A stretch of DNA of 64,000 nt, taken from Polytrichum commune (Eukaryota > Streptophyta > Polytrichopsida > Polytrichales > Polytrichaceae). Positions 12,478-24,865 of the stretch are shown here, one piece after another. How positions within the stretch are numbered: position 1 is the first letter of the stretch; every line of letters starts with the position of its first letter. Made by a program: the position numbers and the translations under genes. The DNA is taken from positions 36,027,081-36,091,080 of the forward strand of contig OX485809.1 of assembly GCA_950295325.1 (NCBI GenBank), in the 5' to 3' direction. The notes below the pieces were generated by a model. The model saw only the letters and a program-made list of their open reading frames with translations. It did not search any database and was not told the origin of the DNA.

Positions 12478-12695
12478 TGGTGATTATCTCAATTATTGCA
12501 TGTTATTATGTGGAGTTACGTTGTTCGATAATGTCTTACTCGGGAGTTCAAGTTTTTACTAACGAAAGTTCAATAGGTTGTTTGGATATTATCGAACATA
12601 AATGACTTTGCTTGATAAAAGATTACACCTTCATTAAGTAGTCATAGCACTGCGTAACTTCAAATAGGAACACGCACTAGTTCGGATGATCAATG
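12478..12695. mobile_element. MITE, CACTGATTATCCCAATTA family (copy 2)
   Basis: Near-identical to the copy 259 bp to the left, including the downstream block CCTACTTCGCCTAGGATATG. The pair is therefore a tandem duplication of MITE plus flank, not two independent insertions. Confidence 0.72.
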
Positions 12696-12723
12696 TAGCC
12701 TACTTCGCCTAGGATATGTAACG

Positions 12724-15700
12724 TGTGAGTAGTAGGTGGTGGTTGGAGAATTCATATTGAGGCTTCCCTCATAATTTTCAAAGCTCATATGAATATCTTA
12801 TTCATTGACAAAGGGAAATATTGCCATGCTCATTAAGTGGTCATATAGGGATCCCTCCTCATCGCCCCTCCGAATTATGTTGGCTATTGAGTCTAGAATG
12901 GCTATCATGTTTTGAGCATGTAGTTCAATCTCTTTTGAACAAATGTCCTTTTACTATCCGTTCTTTGAAGGGGGGCACATTTAACCACATACCACTCAAA
13001 TATAGGTGTCTTGTGAAGTATAGTGACCAAATTAGGCAAATGTACCTTAACGAGTCGTGGCCCACCACGTTTATGGGAGGAGGGAATATTTTATGAATTA
13101 TGTGGTCTTCATACTATTATTTCCACAATAATTGATAAAATAATACTTAGTCTATGAAATTTTATTTTTATTTGAATGCAACTATGGACCAATAGGAAGC
13201 AACGCTATGATCATATGTGACAATGGTGATTGGATGTACTTACTTTGTATGTTTTGTAAACAAACCACATATTCACACAAGGATGTACAACCAAGGATAC
13301 GGAGTCTGCGTAAACTCATCCATTAGGAAGGTAGAAGCACATTTTATAGCATGTAAATGTTCATTTCAAGGAAATTTCACTTTGGAAAAAGCATCAAGGA
13401 GGTCCCAAATTAATCTATTGGAGCCCACTTGAAATGATACGGACCTCAATCTCATAGGAGAGTTTTGTTTTTTTTTTTTTTTTTTTTTTAAGAACTGGAA
13501 ACTTTTTTATATGTAATGAAGGAGAAGAAGAACTCCGGTCTTGGGGGGAGGGTGGAGGGGGACCGGAGTGAATAACATGTCTATTTGTAAAACATCTATG
13601 GTCATGCCCATGGGTAGTGACATTGGATGTAGAACTATTTCGCCATGTATAAGGGATGGACAATATGTGGTTACCAGTAATTGTATCATGCTTTTGATAA
13701 AGCCATGTGTGATGATCTACGATGGGTTGTGAAGGTTTGCAACAAATTTTTGGATTTTTTGTTGTCTTTTATGGATAAGTATAGACTGCAAATATTGTGT
13801 GGCAATTGTTCGAATGTAATTTTAGTTTTAGTAATTGAGTTCTTAAAAAAAAATTGTTTGTTCAAGAATTCATTGATGGTGTGGGCGTAGCTGCTTTTGC
13901 GTTCGCTACAATTACCTTGAGGAGGGGCTACTTTCCATCTTTTCCCTTTTATTCATTCCATCCGTGATGAATATATTTACATCGACACCATGAAGCCCAA
14001 GCAATGGAAGTGTCTAGATCTCTATTTACATATGGTAACCTCCCCTATTTGTTCCTTTAAAGGATTTGAGCGCAGTTTAAGTTGTTATCTCATCTTATTT
14101 TTGTTGCTAGTTGAACAAGGACTCCAACACATTTCAATGTAGCATTTTTCAACTTCGCATGAATAAACTATGAGCTTCAAAGCATGGATTATAGATGTGT
14201 CCGATACAAACCGTAGGTTGTCATGTAAATCATGTTCACTTTAGGGAGGAATCTATAGGGGTCACTTTTAGGGGAAGTGCCACAATTATGTGCGGTTGAC
14301 ATTCATACATATTGGACTTAGAGAGGGCACTCATTGTAGCCCGTACAATACCACATGGGTGTACAAAATGAAGCTTATTGAGAATTTGGCCTACAAAGTA
14401 TACATATGGGATCCGTATTGTTCCATTTAATTTTGTAGAAATAAACAGGGTAGTATAAATAATGAAGGAGAGGTAAGGGTGTCCTAATCAACCCCCCCCC
14501 CCTCCCCCAAAGGATTCTTACAAGAGGAGTTTATCTCATTTAAAGATACCCTCTACCTGACCAAAAATTCATATGTCTTCATCCATGAAGCAATAGTTTT
14601 CATCCCTTTGGCACACTTCAATGGCTTTGTCAATCAAAAGCGATTTATGAGCATATATACAAGGAATGTCTTCTTCTTTTTCTCACTTCTTAGTTGCTTG
14701 TATCTTGTCTACATAGTTGAGTCAATTTTATCCTAGAATTTAAAAATTGCATATACATTTGAGCAAAAATGAGACTTTTATGTGTCTACCATTGCACCTA
14801 CATCCAAAAACTATGTATCACAACCATACATCTGGGGGCTTCAAATGCATGATTTGATCATTTTGTTTTTAGGATCATTTTTACATTATATGGCCAGAGG
14901 TCATGATCATGAAGGTTTGAGGGCCCTTGAAACTCATTCGAGAGGCCATACTATAAAAAAATTGAATCAAAATTTGGGAGGTCACGGGCCTTCAAGTGTA
15001 GTGTAAAGTCATACATGACCTGACTTTGAGTTGGTTGCTATCTCATTACCATCCTACTCATGTGAGCCCATTACACAGTAACTTAGTTAGATTGATAGAT
15101 AGGAACGCGAGCCCTAATGGAGCAAGTGTGGATGAAGAGTCAAATTCCTTTGCCCGCCCACTATTGTCCTCTTTCAAGGAAATGCTCTCTACTAGGAACA
15201 ACACCTGGCCAACCAGGACATCAACGAAATGTGGGGTGGGTATGAAGGTGTGTGTGGAGCGTCAAGTTGTTCAGGTGGTGAGGTTGGGGCACATTGGAGC
15301 TAAGTAAGTTGGTTGGTTTGTGTTGTGATTTATTGTATGGGAGGTTCAGGCTTAACACAATAAGTTTTAATAGAGTTATGTGTAAACTCTTGGCATCAAA
15401 TCCCCATTCCCCTCCTGTTGAGTTGGCTAAACGTGAGTTTGAGAGCATAACAACCATAAAGTCCCAAGGTTTTTGTAAGGCTTAAATGAATATGTCCAAA
15501 TGTAGTGGTGGGCAATCAAGAACTAAATTCGTAGCTTGTCATACTAGATTGGGTGGGTCAAGCTAGCCTTGCATAGGCCAATCCGGGATTTAGGGTGGCG
15601 GGACCCATTAGAAAAAACTTGTTTAAAATCCTAAAAATATCTTTAAAGTTTTAAGGATAGCAAGAGAAAGTCCAAAGAGTTTCACCCAACTTTCAAAACA

Positions 15701-16000
15701 AACTCCAACACACATTGAACTAATGAACTTTTGATAGAAAGTTCTCCCATAAAAGGATCAAACCCACAATTTTGTCCCTCTGTAAGAGACTTTACACATA
15801 ACTCTAATAAATCAAAATTTGTGAGAATTTGGAGTGACATGGGTCTCCCAAGTTAGTTTGGGCTTACAAACAAAATCGGATTGACCATGCAACAACTTCC
15901 ATTGCCTACCATGTGAGAGTCCATGTAGGTTTCTCATCCTTTAAAACTTCCTTAATCCCTGAAGCCCTGAAGTTCTAGTTTTGTAAAGTGAAGGGTGCAA
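12724..16000. other. Intergenic, nothing recognised
   Basis: AT-rich DNA with a poly-T tract (13470-13490), a G-rich block (13540-13560) and a C-rich run (14491-14512). No ORF longer than about 90 codons; none resembles a known family. Confidence 0.5.
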
Positions 16001-16004
16001 TGTC

Positions 16005-16210
16005 AAGGTAGATTTTTGGGCATAATTAGTTGAGATCCTAGTGCTTCCAAGACCAACCAATTACATGTTCGCATCTTTTGGTTTTTTTTCTTTATTAAAA
16101 TTGAGGAATATTATGTAAATTCTTCTAAATGGAACAATCATTTTCATGAGGTTTTCAATTTGCACCAGTTATTTCTCAAACTCAACCAGTTCATCTATAA
16201 CTAAGGTAGA
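16005..16210 (-). mobile_element. MITE-like repeat, ACTGGTTGA family (inverted copy)
   Basis: Minus-strand copy: TTTTTGGGCATAATTAGTTG, GAGATCCTAGTGCTTCCAAG and CTCAAACTCAACCAGTTCAT on the plus strand are the reverse complement of the family consensus. Degenerate, no ORF. Confidence 0.55.
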
Positions 16211-16920
16211 GGGTGCTAAAACCAACACCCCACCCAAAACCAACATCTATAAATTGTCAACACTTTATTACCTTAAACCATTTCCCGTGATGTAGGAGTG
16301 TCCGGTCCCACAGAGTAAGGGTTTTAGGTGCCATTAGTGATGCCACCTCATAGTGGCCTTCACTACCTCCATGTAGGGTAGGTAACGGGCTCCACTCTAT
16401 CTCGGGTTGGTTCAAGGTGGGATTAGTGTGGCTTGTCAATGCCTTTTCTAGCCATTCTAATCACAAAGCCAAGGAGGTTAAGTCCACAAAGCACAAAAGG
16501 GTCATTTCCCAGGATGGTGTAAGGGGGTTGGTTCCTGAGATGCAAGGTGATGGTTTTGCAAGCAAACTAGGTGGGATCATGAAGGTGGCCATGTGGCTTT
16601 GCGTATCATTACTACTTGGGCTTTGATGTAGTTTGGGTCTAGTACCCAACTATGTTGTGTTGGTTCTAGGCAATGAGAGTGGGGATCCTCATCATATCCA
16701 AGGTTGTCATACGTGGGGCCTATATATTGATGTAAGGAAGCTAGTGGTTTTGACTTTGAATATTCATCAAATATCTAATTGAGGATAAAAATAATTTCTT
16801 TCTTTCTTTATACCTATGTTTAGAACAAAGGCTAATATGAATATATATTTTTTATATCAACGATGTAGCCATATGTATGTGCAATAGCTTAAAGTGTTGG
16901 TTTAAGCACCCTCTACCTTA

Positions 16921-17135
16921 CACTGATTATCCAAATACCGTGTGTTATTATTCGGGGTTACGTAGTGCTTAACTATTTAGCGAGAGTGTAACAATTTACC
17001 AAGCAAAGTCATTTATGTTTTATAACGTTCGAGCAACCCATCGAACTTTCATTAATAAAAATCGAACTCTTGAGTAAGATGTTATTGCATTGCGTAACTC
17101 CAAATAGCAACATGCACTAATTGGAATAAACAATA
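16921..17135. mobile_element. MITE, CACTGATTATCCCAATTA family (copy 3)
   Basis: Starts CACTGATTATCCAAATACCG and ends with the inverted arm CATGCACTAATTGGAATAAAC. The core has AAGCAAAGTCATTTATGTTT and GAACTCTTGAGTAAGA. About 215 bp, no ORF. Confidence 0.75.
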
Positions 17136-17724
17136 TAGCAGTTGATTCACCCTATTCATTGAAAGGGTGATGGTCTTAGCCTTTTCCACTACATCATTTA
17201 TGGTATTTTGTGTGATGTACATTGTTTGCGATGGGCCTAAACTAGATGCCTAGAAGTCTCAAGTGTCATGCTTGCTAATTGCCAATATGATTCCATTCAT
17301 CAACATAAATAACTTCTTCAAGTGAAAAAACATCTACATTATGACATTTAGAGTAGCACATTGGAATACTTTAGATGATAGTCTCAATGTGTTCTAGTAT
17401 GCAAGGACAAGATCTTTTTGAGCGTACTAATGGCAAGTGTCATGTGTTGACAGTTTAGTATGCAAGAGGAAGATATTCTTGAGCATACTAATCCCAAGTG
17501 TCATTTGTGTACACTTTAGTCAACTTGTAGGCCATTGTGTAACATAGGCATGCACCTCGACACACTATTGAATATACTCATGCCAAGATAAGTGCACTTG
17601 AACACCAAGTGTCAATAGGTGACACTTCTGGCGAAGTTGTTAACCACTAATGTAATCTTGCATACGCCTCAAAACAGGGTAAGTGACACTATTACGCATG
17701 TGACACTAAGTATCATAAACCAAT

Positions 17725-18433
17725 GCTCGGGAAGAACCGGCAGTTAGTTACATATGAACTGGTTGAGTTTGAGGAATAAACGGTTGAAGTTGGAGACTTC
17801 ATGAGAATTACACTCTAAACTCCGTAGTGTCACACATGTGGCAACCAAAGTGCACGTGATATTACATAGTTTTGTAGTGGTAACATGGATGTGTGATACT
17901 ATAAAATTAGTGTAGCATGTGACATTATGGAATAACACAACGGAGATTTGAGGACAATTTGAATTTGTTCTCCTGTCACCTACACTAGTGTGGTCCACTT
18001 CACTTGGCCTTCCTAGGTGATGTGGTGGACGCGTGCACCAACATTCAACAAGTGCCTTAAGGAGAAGAAGAAGAATAAGAGGGTGACACTCCACATGTTG
18101 ACACATGGCGCAATGCAAGGGTGTGGGTTGACTTCTTTGGTGGTTTGCAATAAAGACAAATTTTGTGATATAAGGGAGAGAAATGTGACAATAAGGAGTG
18201 AGGTTTGAACTATGAACATCCGTTCCCTAGGGTTTCGGGATATTAGAGAATGTGTGACATTATGGAGGTTGATATTACAGAGTTTAGGGTGTACTGATCG
18301 TTTTAACGGAATCTCTAGAATATACCCCAAATGAATGAAAGCAAAACTGGAAGATGTCAACATGGAACCGGCTGGATTTAGAATCACTAGCATCTTGACC
18401 GACTATGCCCAAAAATTTCCTGGGCACTGCCAT
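17725..18433 (+). mobile_element. MITE-like repeat, ACTGGTTGA family, split by a nested MITE
   Basis: The left part (17725-17810) reads GCTCGGGAAGAACCGGCAG ... GAGACTTCATGAGAATTA. The right part (18292-18433) reads ACTGATCGTTTTAACGG ... GACCGACTATGCCCAAAAA. Removing the 481-bp insert restores a continuous copy of about 226 bp. Confidence 0.72.
17811..18291. mobile_element. 481-bp MITE nested in another repeat, TA duplication
   Basis: The ends are CACTCTAAACTCCGTA and its inverted counterpart TACAGAGTTTAGGGTG, flanked by TA on both sides (17809-17810, 18292-18293). Related copies: 24317-24445 (5' part), 26404-26753 (3' part) and 60445-60809 (internally shortened). It lacks coding capacity. 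The CAC terminus recalls CACTA elements, but a TA duplication fits Tc1/mariner better; the superfamily is unresolved. Confidence 0.78.
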
Positions 18434-18789
18434 AAAACGATGCAATGAAAGACTGTTTCAGAACTTAATTGTCATGATGGGCCCTGTAGCTTGGGACGTA
18501 AAGTGCAGGACTGCAGTAGAATAACTAACAACATTGTTCCTTGTCCAGCCTGGACTTTTCCCAGTAGTCCTGACTTCCATACAGTGTATGTTGCATTTAA
18601 CACATCATATATATATATATATATGCTACTCACGTATCATCGTTAAGGTATGCATGTGTTGTTCGGTTAATTTGTTATTTGGACACCTATATTTGATTGG
18701 TTCGTGGTTAGGGTGAGGATCAAAGAACAAACACCATAAAGACATGTGTTTAGAATAGTTTGGACAACGCTTTCAAATGATAACAACGA

Positions 18790-19009
18790 CATTGATTATC
18801 CCAATTACTGTGTGTTACTATGTGGAGTTACACAATGTTCTAACTATACATTAATGAGGATGTAATATTTTAGCAAGCAAAGTCATGTATGTTTTATAAT
18901 GTCCAAAGAACCTATTGATCTTTTGTTACTTAAAATTTAACTCCTGAGTAAGACATTATCGCACTACGTAACTCTGGATAGCAACATGCATTAACTGGGA
19001 CGATTAGTG
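18790..19009. mobile_element. MITE, CACTGATTATCCCAATTA family (copy 4)
   Basis: Begins CATTGATTATCCCAATTACT and ends with the inverted arm GCATTAACTGGGACGATTAG. The core has AGCAAAGTCATGTATG and AACTCCTGAGTAAGACATTA. About 220 bp, no ORF. Confidence 0.75.
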
Positions 19010-19281
19010 TACTCCACACTCAATAATAGCGAACACAACTGGGAGGACTTGTGTACTCAGTTAAAGAATCAACATGCATGCAATTCCAAAAACCATAACT
19101 AAATCAAGGGGGAGGGGGGGGGGGTCCGGTTTTTGAATTAGAATACTTTTTTTGCTGATGCTTCATCATTGTAGATTTGCTGATCATGCAACACAAGTGT
19201 CACTATATTGAATCTAATTGGTAGTAGTTGGAGATTCACATGAAAAATAAACTGAACAACACCGTCCGCATACCTTTCTTA

Positions 19282-19558
19282 ATACTATGGTCTGAGATGA
19301 CCCTAAACTACCGAGGTGATAGTGGAGAGGTACCCATTTTCGAATGGAGTGGTTGGCGGTTTGATTCCCACTGTGAAACTTTCTCTCTACTTGACGGAAA
19401 GAACTAGGTAGGTAGGTAGGAAACCAAGAGCCCACCCACCGCAAGGTAGACAGTAAATCCCACCCTGCACCAAGAAGATTCTTGAGCAGGGTAGGGCCAA
19501 CGGGCTCAAATCCACGTCGGATTGCCCGACATTGGTTATTTATTTATTCATTCTTAGT
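19282..19558 (+). mobile_element. tRNA-derived SINE (copy 2, plus)
   Basis: Matches the minus copy at 7410-7688: ACCCTAAACTACCGAGGTGA, GATAGTGGAGAGGTACCC, a B-box-like GGTTTGATTCC (one change from GGTTCGATTCC), AGGTAGGTAGGTAGG, the GAGCCCACCCACC block, and a TTATTTATTTATTCATTC tail. Positions 19494-19508 (GGGCCAACGGGCTCA) are identical to part of the LINE 3' region at 39398-39412. Confidence 0.75.
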
Positions 19559-19751
19559 ACTACCTGCTTGTAACCGGCTAGTTTCTGAATTGTCACTCTG
19601 CAGTTCAGGAGAAACCGAGAAAGAGAGAAGCTTCAACGCGGAGAACCGACCGCTCGTTGTAGTCTACAGATGAACTGGCTGAAGCTCAAAGACTTCAGTA
19701 AAATTACCGATCATTTCAGAGGGAATTTCGAAAGAAAAACCGGAAGATGTG

Positions 19752-20095
19752 AACCAGTGCTCGGGAAGCTTTTGGGCATAATATATAGTCGGTCAAGATC
19801 CCAGTGATTCCAAACCCAGCCGGTTGGTAACATGTAGACATCATCTTCCAGTTGTGCCTTCATTCATTGGAGGTATATTCTTCCCTAGATTCCTCTCGAA
19901 TGACCGGTAACTCTCCTGAAGTCAGTCTCCAACTTCAACCACTGGTTATTCCTCAAACTCAACCAGTTATTTCATCTGCAACTAACTATCTACCCGTCAG
20001 TTCTTCCCAGACATAGATGGTGAACCCGTTTGAACCAGTTGGACTTGGAAATACACTCGGATCTTGACCGATTATGTCCAAAAATCTCCCCCCAG
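19752..20095 (-). mobile_element. MITE-like repeat, ACTGGTTGA family (inverted copy plus plus-strand remnant)
   Basis: 19752-19998 is a fairly complete minus-strand copy, from GCTCGGGAAGCTTTTGGGC to GTCAGTTCTTCCCAGA. It is flanked by plus-strand fragments at 19670-19750 and 20030-20095 (ATCTTGACCGATTATGTCC). The arrangement could be a foldback or several overlapping insertions. Confidence 0.6.
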
Positions 20096-20099
20096 GACA

Positions 20100-21406
20100 T
20101 GGCCAGCCTCATCAACAACAACAACAACAACAACAACGTAGTGTATAATATATGTTCATGGAACTGTGGTGTCAGGGCCTGTTGTCGGATGAATCGATCG
20201 TTCTGAGATGCAAGAAGACCAGAGTCCTTGGAATCTCACAGGGGAGGGGCAGGGCAGGGCAGGGCAGGGCTGGGCCTCCAATCATGGCATCCCCAAAGCG
20301 ACGCAAATTAAGGCAGGGAAGGCTTTCAGAAGTCTTGGTGGGTCATGCACCAGCAGTAGCGGTTGTTGTTGTTGTAGTAAGTTGGCGAGCGAGGTTGTCG
20401 TTGTTGCATCATCGATATCAAGCAAGCAATCAGCTCCAAGTTGTCAAGTTGTGTAAATGTGGCCCTTGGTTCGATCCAATCTCCTGCATTATCAAGCAAT
20501 CACTGCAGCGGCTTCCTTTTGGAGTTGGGTGCATATATATGATGCCTTCGTTTGATTTGTGCACATATATAGATGCCTTCGTTCGATCCGATCTCCAATA
20601 ATCTCGTTCGATCCCCTTTTGTCGGCGGCACTTTCAACTCCACGAACGATTTCGACCCTTGGATTGAGATTAAGAATTCTTCCCTCACTACAAGCGTGTG
20701 TGTGTTGTGCAAAGCTACGAATGATTGCCATGGTGGATCCTATGTGGTGAGAAAAAAGGTGTGCTGAATTTCTTTGTCGGCAAGCATGCCAATTCACGTA
20801 ACTCCAAATGCAAGGTGGCTAGCCTATTGTGGTTCGCACATTTTGACATGAGAATTTGTGGAAGTGCTTAATGATTGAGTTGTTCGCATCTAGTGAATCA
20901 CATGAGCATTCCGCTCACTTTCCAGGTTAATTTGATTGGTCACAGGTTGTTTTGGGGGGGGGGCATAAATATGACATTTTCTAGTGCATCCCCACCTTCC
21001 ATTATCATGATTTAAAAATCCAAAGGATTCTTCATGCCCAATTTCCCCTAAAATAGCTCGTCTTCCATGTTTCAAGATCCTATGGATAAATCCCATTTCA
21101 ACCTGAAGAGTTGTCCATGAAATCTCCACAACCAACATTGGGGAGTGAGATGCAATCAAAATAACCTTGTCCTAGGGTTGGGAAGTTAAGGGTTCATTAG
21201 TCACAAACCCAGATTTAGCCTTCCAGTAGAAGCAGCTGATGGCATTGGGACTTAAGCGAGGTAAGGAAACTCAATGATTCAAAGGCTCTTAAAAGGGCTG
21301 GCCAATGGATGCACATCCTTGCAGCTTAAGTTTAATCAGTGTTACTTATCCTCTCCGCTTAGTAGTCCAGCCAGCTAGGCTTGGAATGCCATGTGGAACT
21401 ACAGTC
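20100..21406. other. Intergenic; (CAA)n and G-run motif
   Basis: Contains (CAA)n at 20113-20137 and a run of GGGCA repeats at 20243-20273 that could form a G-quadruplex. A direct repeat of ATATATAGATGCCTTCGTT type lies at 20535-20590. Short overlapping ORFs here have no family features. Confidence 0.5.
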
Positions 21407-21456
21407 GATATTTTTTTTAGTGTCACTTACTATTTGGATTTACACAGTGCAACATC

Positions 21457-21487
<31 letters not shown>

Positions 21488-21637
21488 TATGTGTTTATTT
21501 TACTAAGTGAAGTTAACGTTCTGTAATGTCCAAACAACCAATATTATGTTTGTCGGTAGAATACGAGATATACATACAATAAATAGATATAGTATTATGT
21601 AATTCCAACTAGTAAGTGACACTAAATAGCATATTTA
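21407..21637. mobile_element. MITE-like repeat, GATATTTAGTGT family (copy 2)
   Basis: Aligns with 8294-8514 (TGTCACTTACTATTTGGATT, GTAATGTCCAAACAACCA, AATAAATAGATATAGTATTA, AGTAAGTGACACTAAATAGC) and contains an (ATT)n expansion at 21457-21487. Confidence 0.55.
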
Positions 21638-21825
21638 CTGCAGCGTCCTACACCCTGACACCATCCACAGCTGCCACCACTCACGAACTCGGTTGAGTTA
21701 ATATATAGACCAAGACTGCTGGCAATCTGACTGGGCCCCCAGACCGAGGAAGGGCCTGCAGCAACCGGCGACAGCAGGTGGCTTGGGACGACATCCAAGG
21801 GCCACTTTACAACACGAGACTGAGA

Positions 21826-22308
21826 GCCCGTGACCAATGCACTTCAAGCACTCTCGTTGGTGGAAAAGGAGGCGGAGCCGGTCCAAGTCCGAGCTTCACA
21901 CTACGCTTGAGGGGCCAACGGAGTATGTGAAATGCAAGGTGGATGTAAAGTCTACATGGATTCGTATATGGCATCATATGGATCGTGTTTTATGGTCATT
22001 GGGACTATTTCCAAAAACCATTTTCTTGGAGGTAGGCCTAACACAAAACTGGTGGGAGACCACGGCACTCAGAAGGCTCACAACCGTTGGTTTGATTTAT
22101 TTTATCACGTGTGAGGACCCGCATGAATGTAAATTCATTGAGATAGCACTTGGTGGAGGGCCCGACCACATATGGCTTCACACTACACTCGAGGATCCAT
22201 GACCACACTACACGATTTTGAAAGTGTTGTGGGACAACCTTTGAACACTTTCGTTCGGGCTCTCACAATCTCACGGTCACGGCTCTTGGCTCATGTGTGA
22301 AGTGGCCC
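21826..22308 (+). repeat. Dispersed 480-bp repeat (copy 1)
   Basis: Shares its whole length with 31492-31974. Common blocks include CCGTGACCAATGCACTTC, GAGGTAGGCCTAACACAAAA, GACCACACTACACGATTTT and TGTGTGAAGTGGCCCTAAA. Both copies are on the plus strand about 9.7 kb apart. The short ORF in this copy is not conserved in the other. No terminal structure found. Confidence 0.75.
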
Positions 22309-23081
22309 TAAAGATGAGGAGACCTACGAACAAGACTACTAGTGAAACATAGTGGCCACTGACTTCCAACTAATCGACCCGTACACTGGTTCCTCGGAGG
22401 CAAAGGTTTTGACATCCAACCCAAAACGAGCGTATGAGTTGGTCCGCCCAACCCGCTCCACTCCCTATGATGAACGAAAACAAACGGGCCCACATGTTCA
22501 TGAGCCACAGCTGAATACAGCGATGTCATGTTCATTGCAACACTCATATAATTGTTGCACGCCGCCCCAGAATCGAGTAAACTACTGTAGTGTAGTTCCC
22601 GATCACTTAGAAATGCGAGGGAGGCACTGCCTGCCTGCCTTCCAACAACCTGGTTGCAGGCAGCAGGGGCCCCATGAGAATCCAGCGAGACCATGTCGAA
22701 TTATGTGCCTGAGCTGAGGAGCTTACAGTAAGTACTTATCCACTCTATCATCTTACATATGTTCTGTGTGCTATGCTATCCTATCCTGTGCTCTGCTATG
22801 CTAAGGACATACTGTAGCTGTGACAGAAGAGCCAGCAAGAGAGCCCAAGAAAGAGCAAGCGAGCGAGCGAGCTCCCATCCATAAGTTAAGCCTCGTGCCA
22901 GCTCCCAGTGAGTGACTTAAGAAGAAGCCCTGGTCCGGGGTCTGACGACTGGCCCTGCTGACGGGTTCAATAGAAAATGAGCAGGCTGGCAGTGGACCCA
23001 ACTCCCAGCTCGGCTAACTTGCCTTCCCGTGACGTAAGTTAGAAGGGTTTGATGCAGACATTGGACAACTGACTAAAATTT
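22309..23081. other. Intergenic, nothing recognised
   Basis: GC content is somewhat higher than average and overlapping ORFs occur on both strands (22308-22717), none with recognisable domains. A (GAGC)n microsatellite lies at about 22858-22871. Confidence 0.45.
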
Positions 23082-23612
23082 TGGGGCATTCCCACTTGAC
23101 ATTAGTTAGAAGTAGTTTTAGTCTAAAAGCGGTTTTAGTTATCTAGGGTTCACACATACGGCTCTTTTTAGTGCCGAGCCTAGGTGGCAAATGATGTGGC
23201 ATGGCTTAAAAGTGGAGGTTTTAAGCCTCAACCACCGACCCTCCCATCGGTACCTAAACATGAGGCAAGAATATAGGAACTTTAAAAGTGTTGCCTCCCA
23301 CCCTTGTGATTGGTTGCTTTTTAGTCTTAGCTATGAGGGCACGAGGAGCTTCATTAACAAAAACCGATGGCAAGATAGGTGAGTAGTAAGGCATTTGGGG
23401 ATGGGACAAAAACTACCCAACATTCATTGCTTGGTAGATAAAACCATGAACATGTGTGAAAGCTACTTAACTAAAACCTACTTGAAAATCTCCGGAGCAA
23501 GTTCTTGTAGGTGCATTGGGATAGTCGGATGCCTCCGCTATAACCGAGGGAGCTTTACCCGGTTCTTAGGAAATACTTTGGGTCTTAACTAAAGTCAGGT
23601 GGGAATGCCCCA
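23082..23612. mobile_element. 531-bp TIR element, TGGGGCATTCCCAC ends
   Basis: The left end TGGGGCATTCCCACTTGAC is repeated inverted at the right end (...CAGGTGGGAATGCCCCA); similarity extends about 28 bp into TTAGTTA. No clean target duplication (TTT left, TAA right). The interior has two ORFs of 63-65 codons with no known domain. Non-autonomous. Confidence 0.68.
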
Positions 23613-23832
23613 TAAGTGGCCAACTAAGCTACTTAGCTAGCTAAAAGCTCCGACTAGCTAAAGCTACGCAGGACATCCGGTGCCTCGAAAGAATGGCGAG
23701 CTACAACGAAGAAATGCCATGATCGGGGCGAGGGAAGTTAGCGAGCTGGGATCTGAATGTGATCTCGGTGGGATGAATGATGTTGTTGTACCCTAACGGT
23801 CGTTTCTCAGACCCGGACTTGTTGAAGCAACG

Positions 23833-24036
23833 ATGTTTTTGAAACTAAACATGGGCTTGATTCTTGTTAATCCAGTAGATGTCGCGGAATCTCCGATTCG
23901 GGACACCTTGATTCCATCTCGTCTTGAATTGCCAAATGACATCGTCGATTCCCATGATAATGAAAATGATGAAGAAGATGATGATGATCTATCACCAATG
24001 CTAGTCGAAAGTGAGGAAGCTGACTATACGTGTTGA
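23833..24036 (+). CDS. Short acidic ORF, unrecognised
   Basis: 67 codons ending in a highly acidic stretch (NENDEEDDDDLSPMLVESEE). The start MFLKLNMGLILVNPVDVAE is not diagnostic. No neighbouring exon could be joined with confidence. It may be part of the same degraded gene as the acidic ORF at 24449-24865, because both are acidic and on the same strand, but a MITE fragment lies between them. Could equally be chance. Confidence 0.2.
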   Translation: MFLKLNMGLILVNPVDVAESPIRDTLIPSRLELPNDIVDSHDNENDEEDDDDLSPMLVESEEADYTC

Positions 24037-24316
24037 TTTTAAGCATTTCAATCTCCTTGTGCAACAACATGCAAATACAAAGCCAACCAAGAGCAAGACG
24101 ACAAATATATATATATATAGTTTGGTTTTGTTTGAATAGATTTCTCTATGGTTTAGAATGAATATGCATGTCACACAACTTCTTAGCTAGTCGAAACTGA
24201 GTGAAAATGAGGGTTCCAAAAAAGTTAGCTAGCTAAAGCTAAGTGACAAATAGGGGCCTGGAAATTTTAGCTAGGTGATGCTAGTTGGCTAGCTGTCCAA
24301 GGTCTAGATTGATGTA

Positions 24317-24445
24317 CACTTTAAACTCCATCATATCACACTTGTGGCAACCACAGTGCACTTGATATTACGGAGTTTTGTAGTGTTAACATGGATCCAT
24401 TGATAACAGAGAATTAGTGTAGCATGTGACATTATGTAATAACAC
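24317..24445 (+). mobile_element. 5' fragment of the CACTCTAAACTC MITE family
   Basis: Begins after TA with CACTTTAAACTCCATC and follows the left half of the element at 17811-18291 (CTTGTGGCAACCACAGTGCA, TTTTGTAGTGTTAACATGGA, TAGTGTAGCATGTGACATTA), then loses similarity near 24445. No right terminus found. Confidence 0.65.
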
Positions 24446-24448
24446 AAA

Positions 24449-24865
24449 GTGCAACATTGTAATGTTGAAATTGATGATTTCATACATGGGACACGGATAA
24501 TCTCCCAAAATTGCACACATGCACAAAGCTTATGGTACGATCGGGTAGTCCAAAAAGTTGAGAAACACTTTGAACAGAACCTTGGTGCAAGACCCCAACA
24601 TGGAGCAACTCAGGAAGATTATGAAGAGGGCGGTGGGGAGAATGATACAATTATGGATCTACTACACTTTGGAGACAATGAAGAATGGTTAGGTGTACTG
24701 GTGCGTGGGCAACCGGATGATCTTGATTATGGGTTAAGTGAAGATACGGGAGCTTTGAATGTAGGAGGGATGCAGTTTGGTAGCCAGGAAACTCAATGTG
24801 GGCTTTATGAAGACAATGAAGAAGAATATGAACTTGATGATTTTTGGACAACAACAATTGTGTAG
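24449..24865 (+). CDS. Acidic 138-codon ORF, unrecognised
   Basis: The frame reads MQHCNVEIDDFIHGTRIISQ at its start, then VVQKVEKHFEQNLGARPQHG, and ends in the acidic segment GLYEDNEEEYELDDFWTTTI. Amino-acid use and the lack of low-complexity DNA make it more protein-like than most ORFs here, and it may be the last exon of a larger degraded gene. The first residues overlap the end of a MITE fragment, so the true 5' boundary is probably a splice acceptor further right. I recognise no domain. Confidence 0.3.
   Translation: MQHCNVEIDDFIHGTRIISQNCTHAQSLWYDRVVQKVEKHFEQNLGARPQHGATQEDYEEGGGENDTIMDLLHFGDNEEWLGVLVRGQPDDLDYGLSEDTGALNVGGMQFGSQETQCGLYEDNEEEYELDDFWTTTIV

Noticed and set aside
20243..20273. 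G-rich GGGCAGGGCAGGG as a functional G-quadruplex
   Set aside because: Possible structurally, but no gene or conserved context supports a role.
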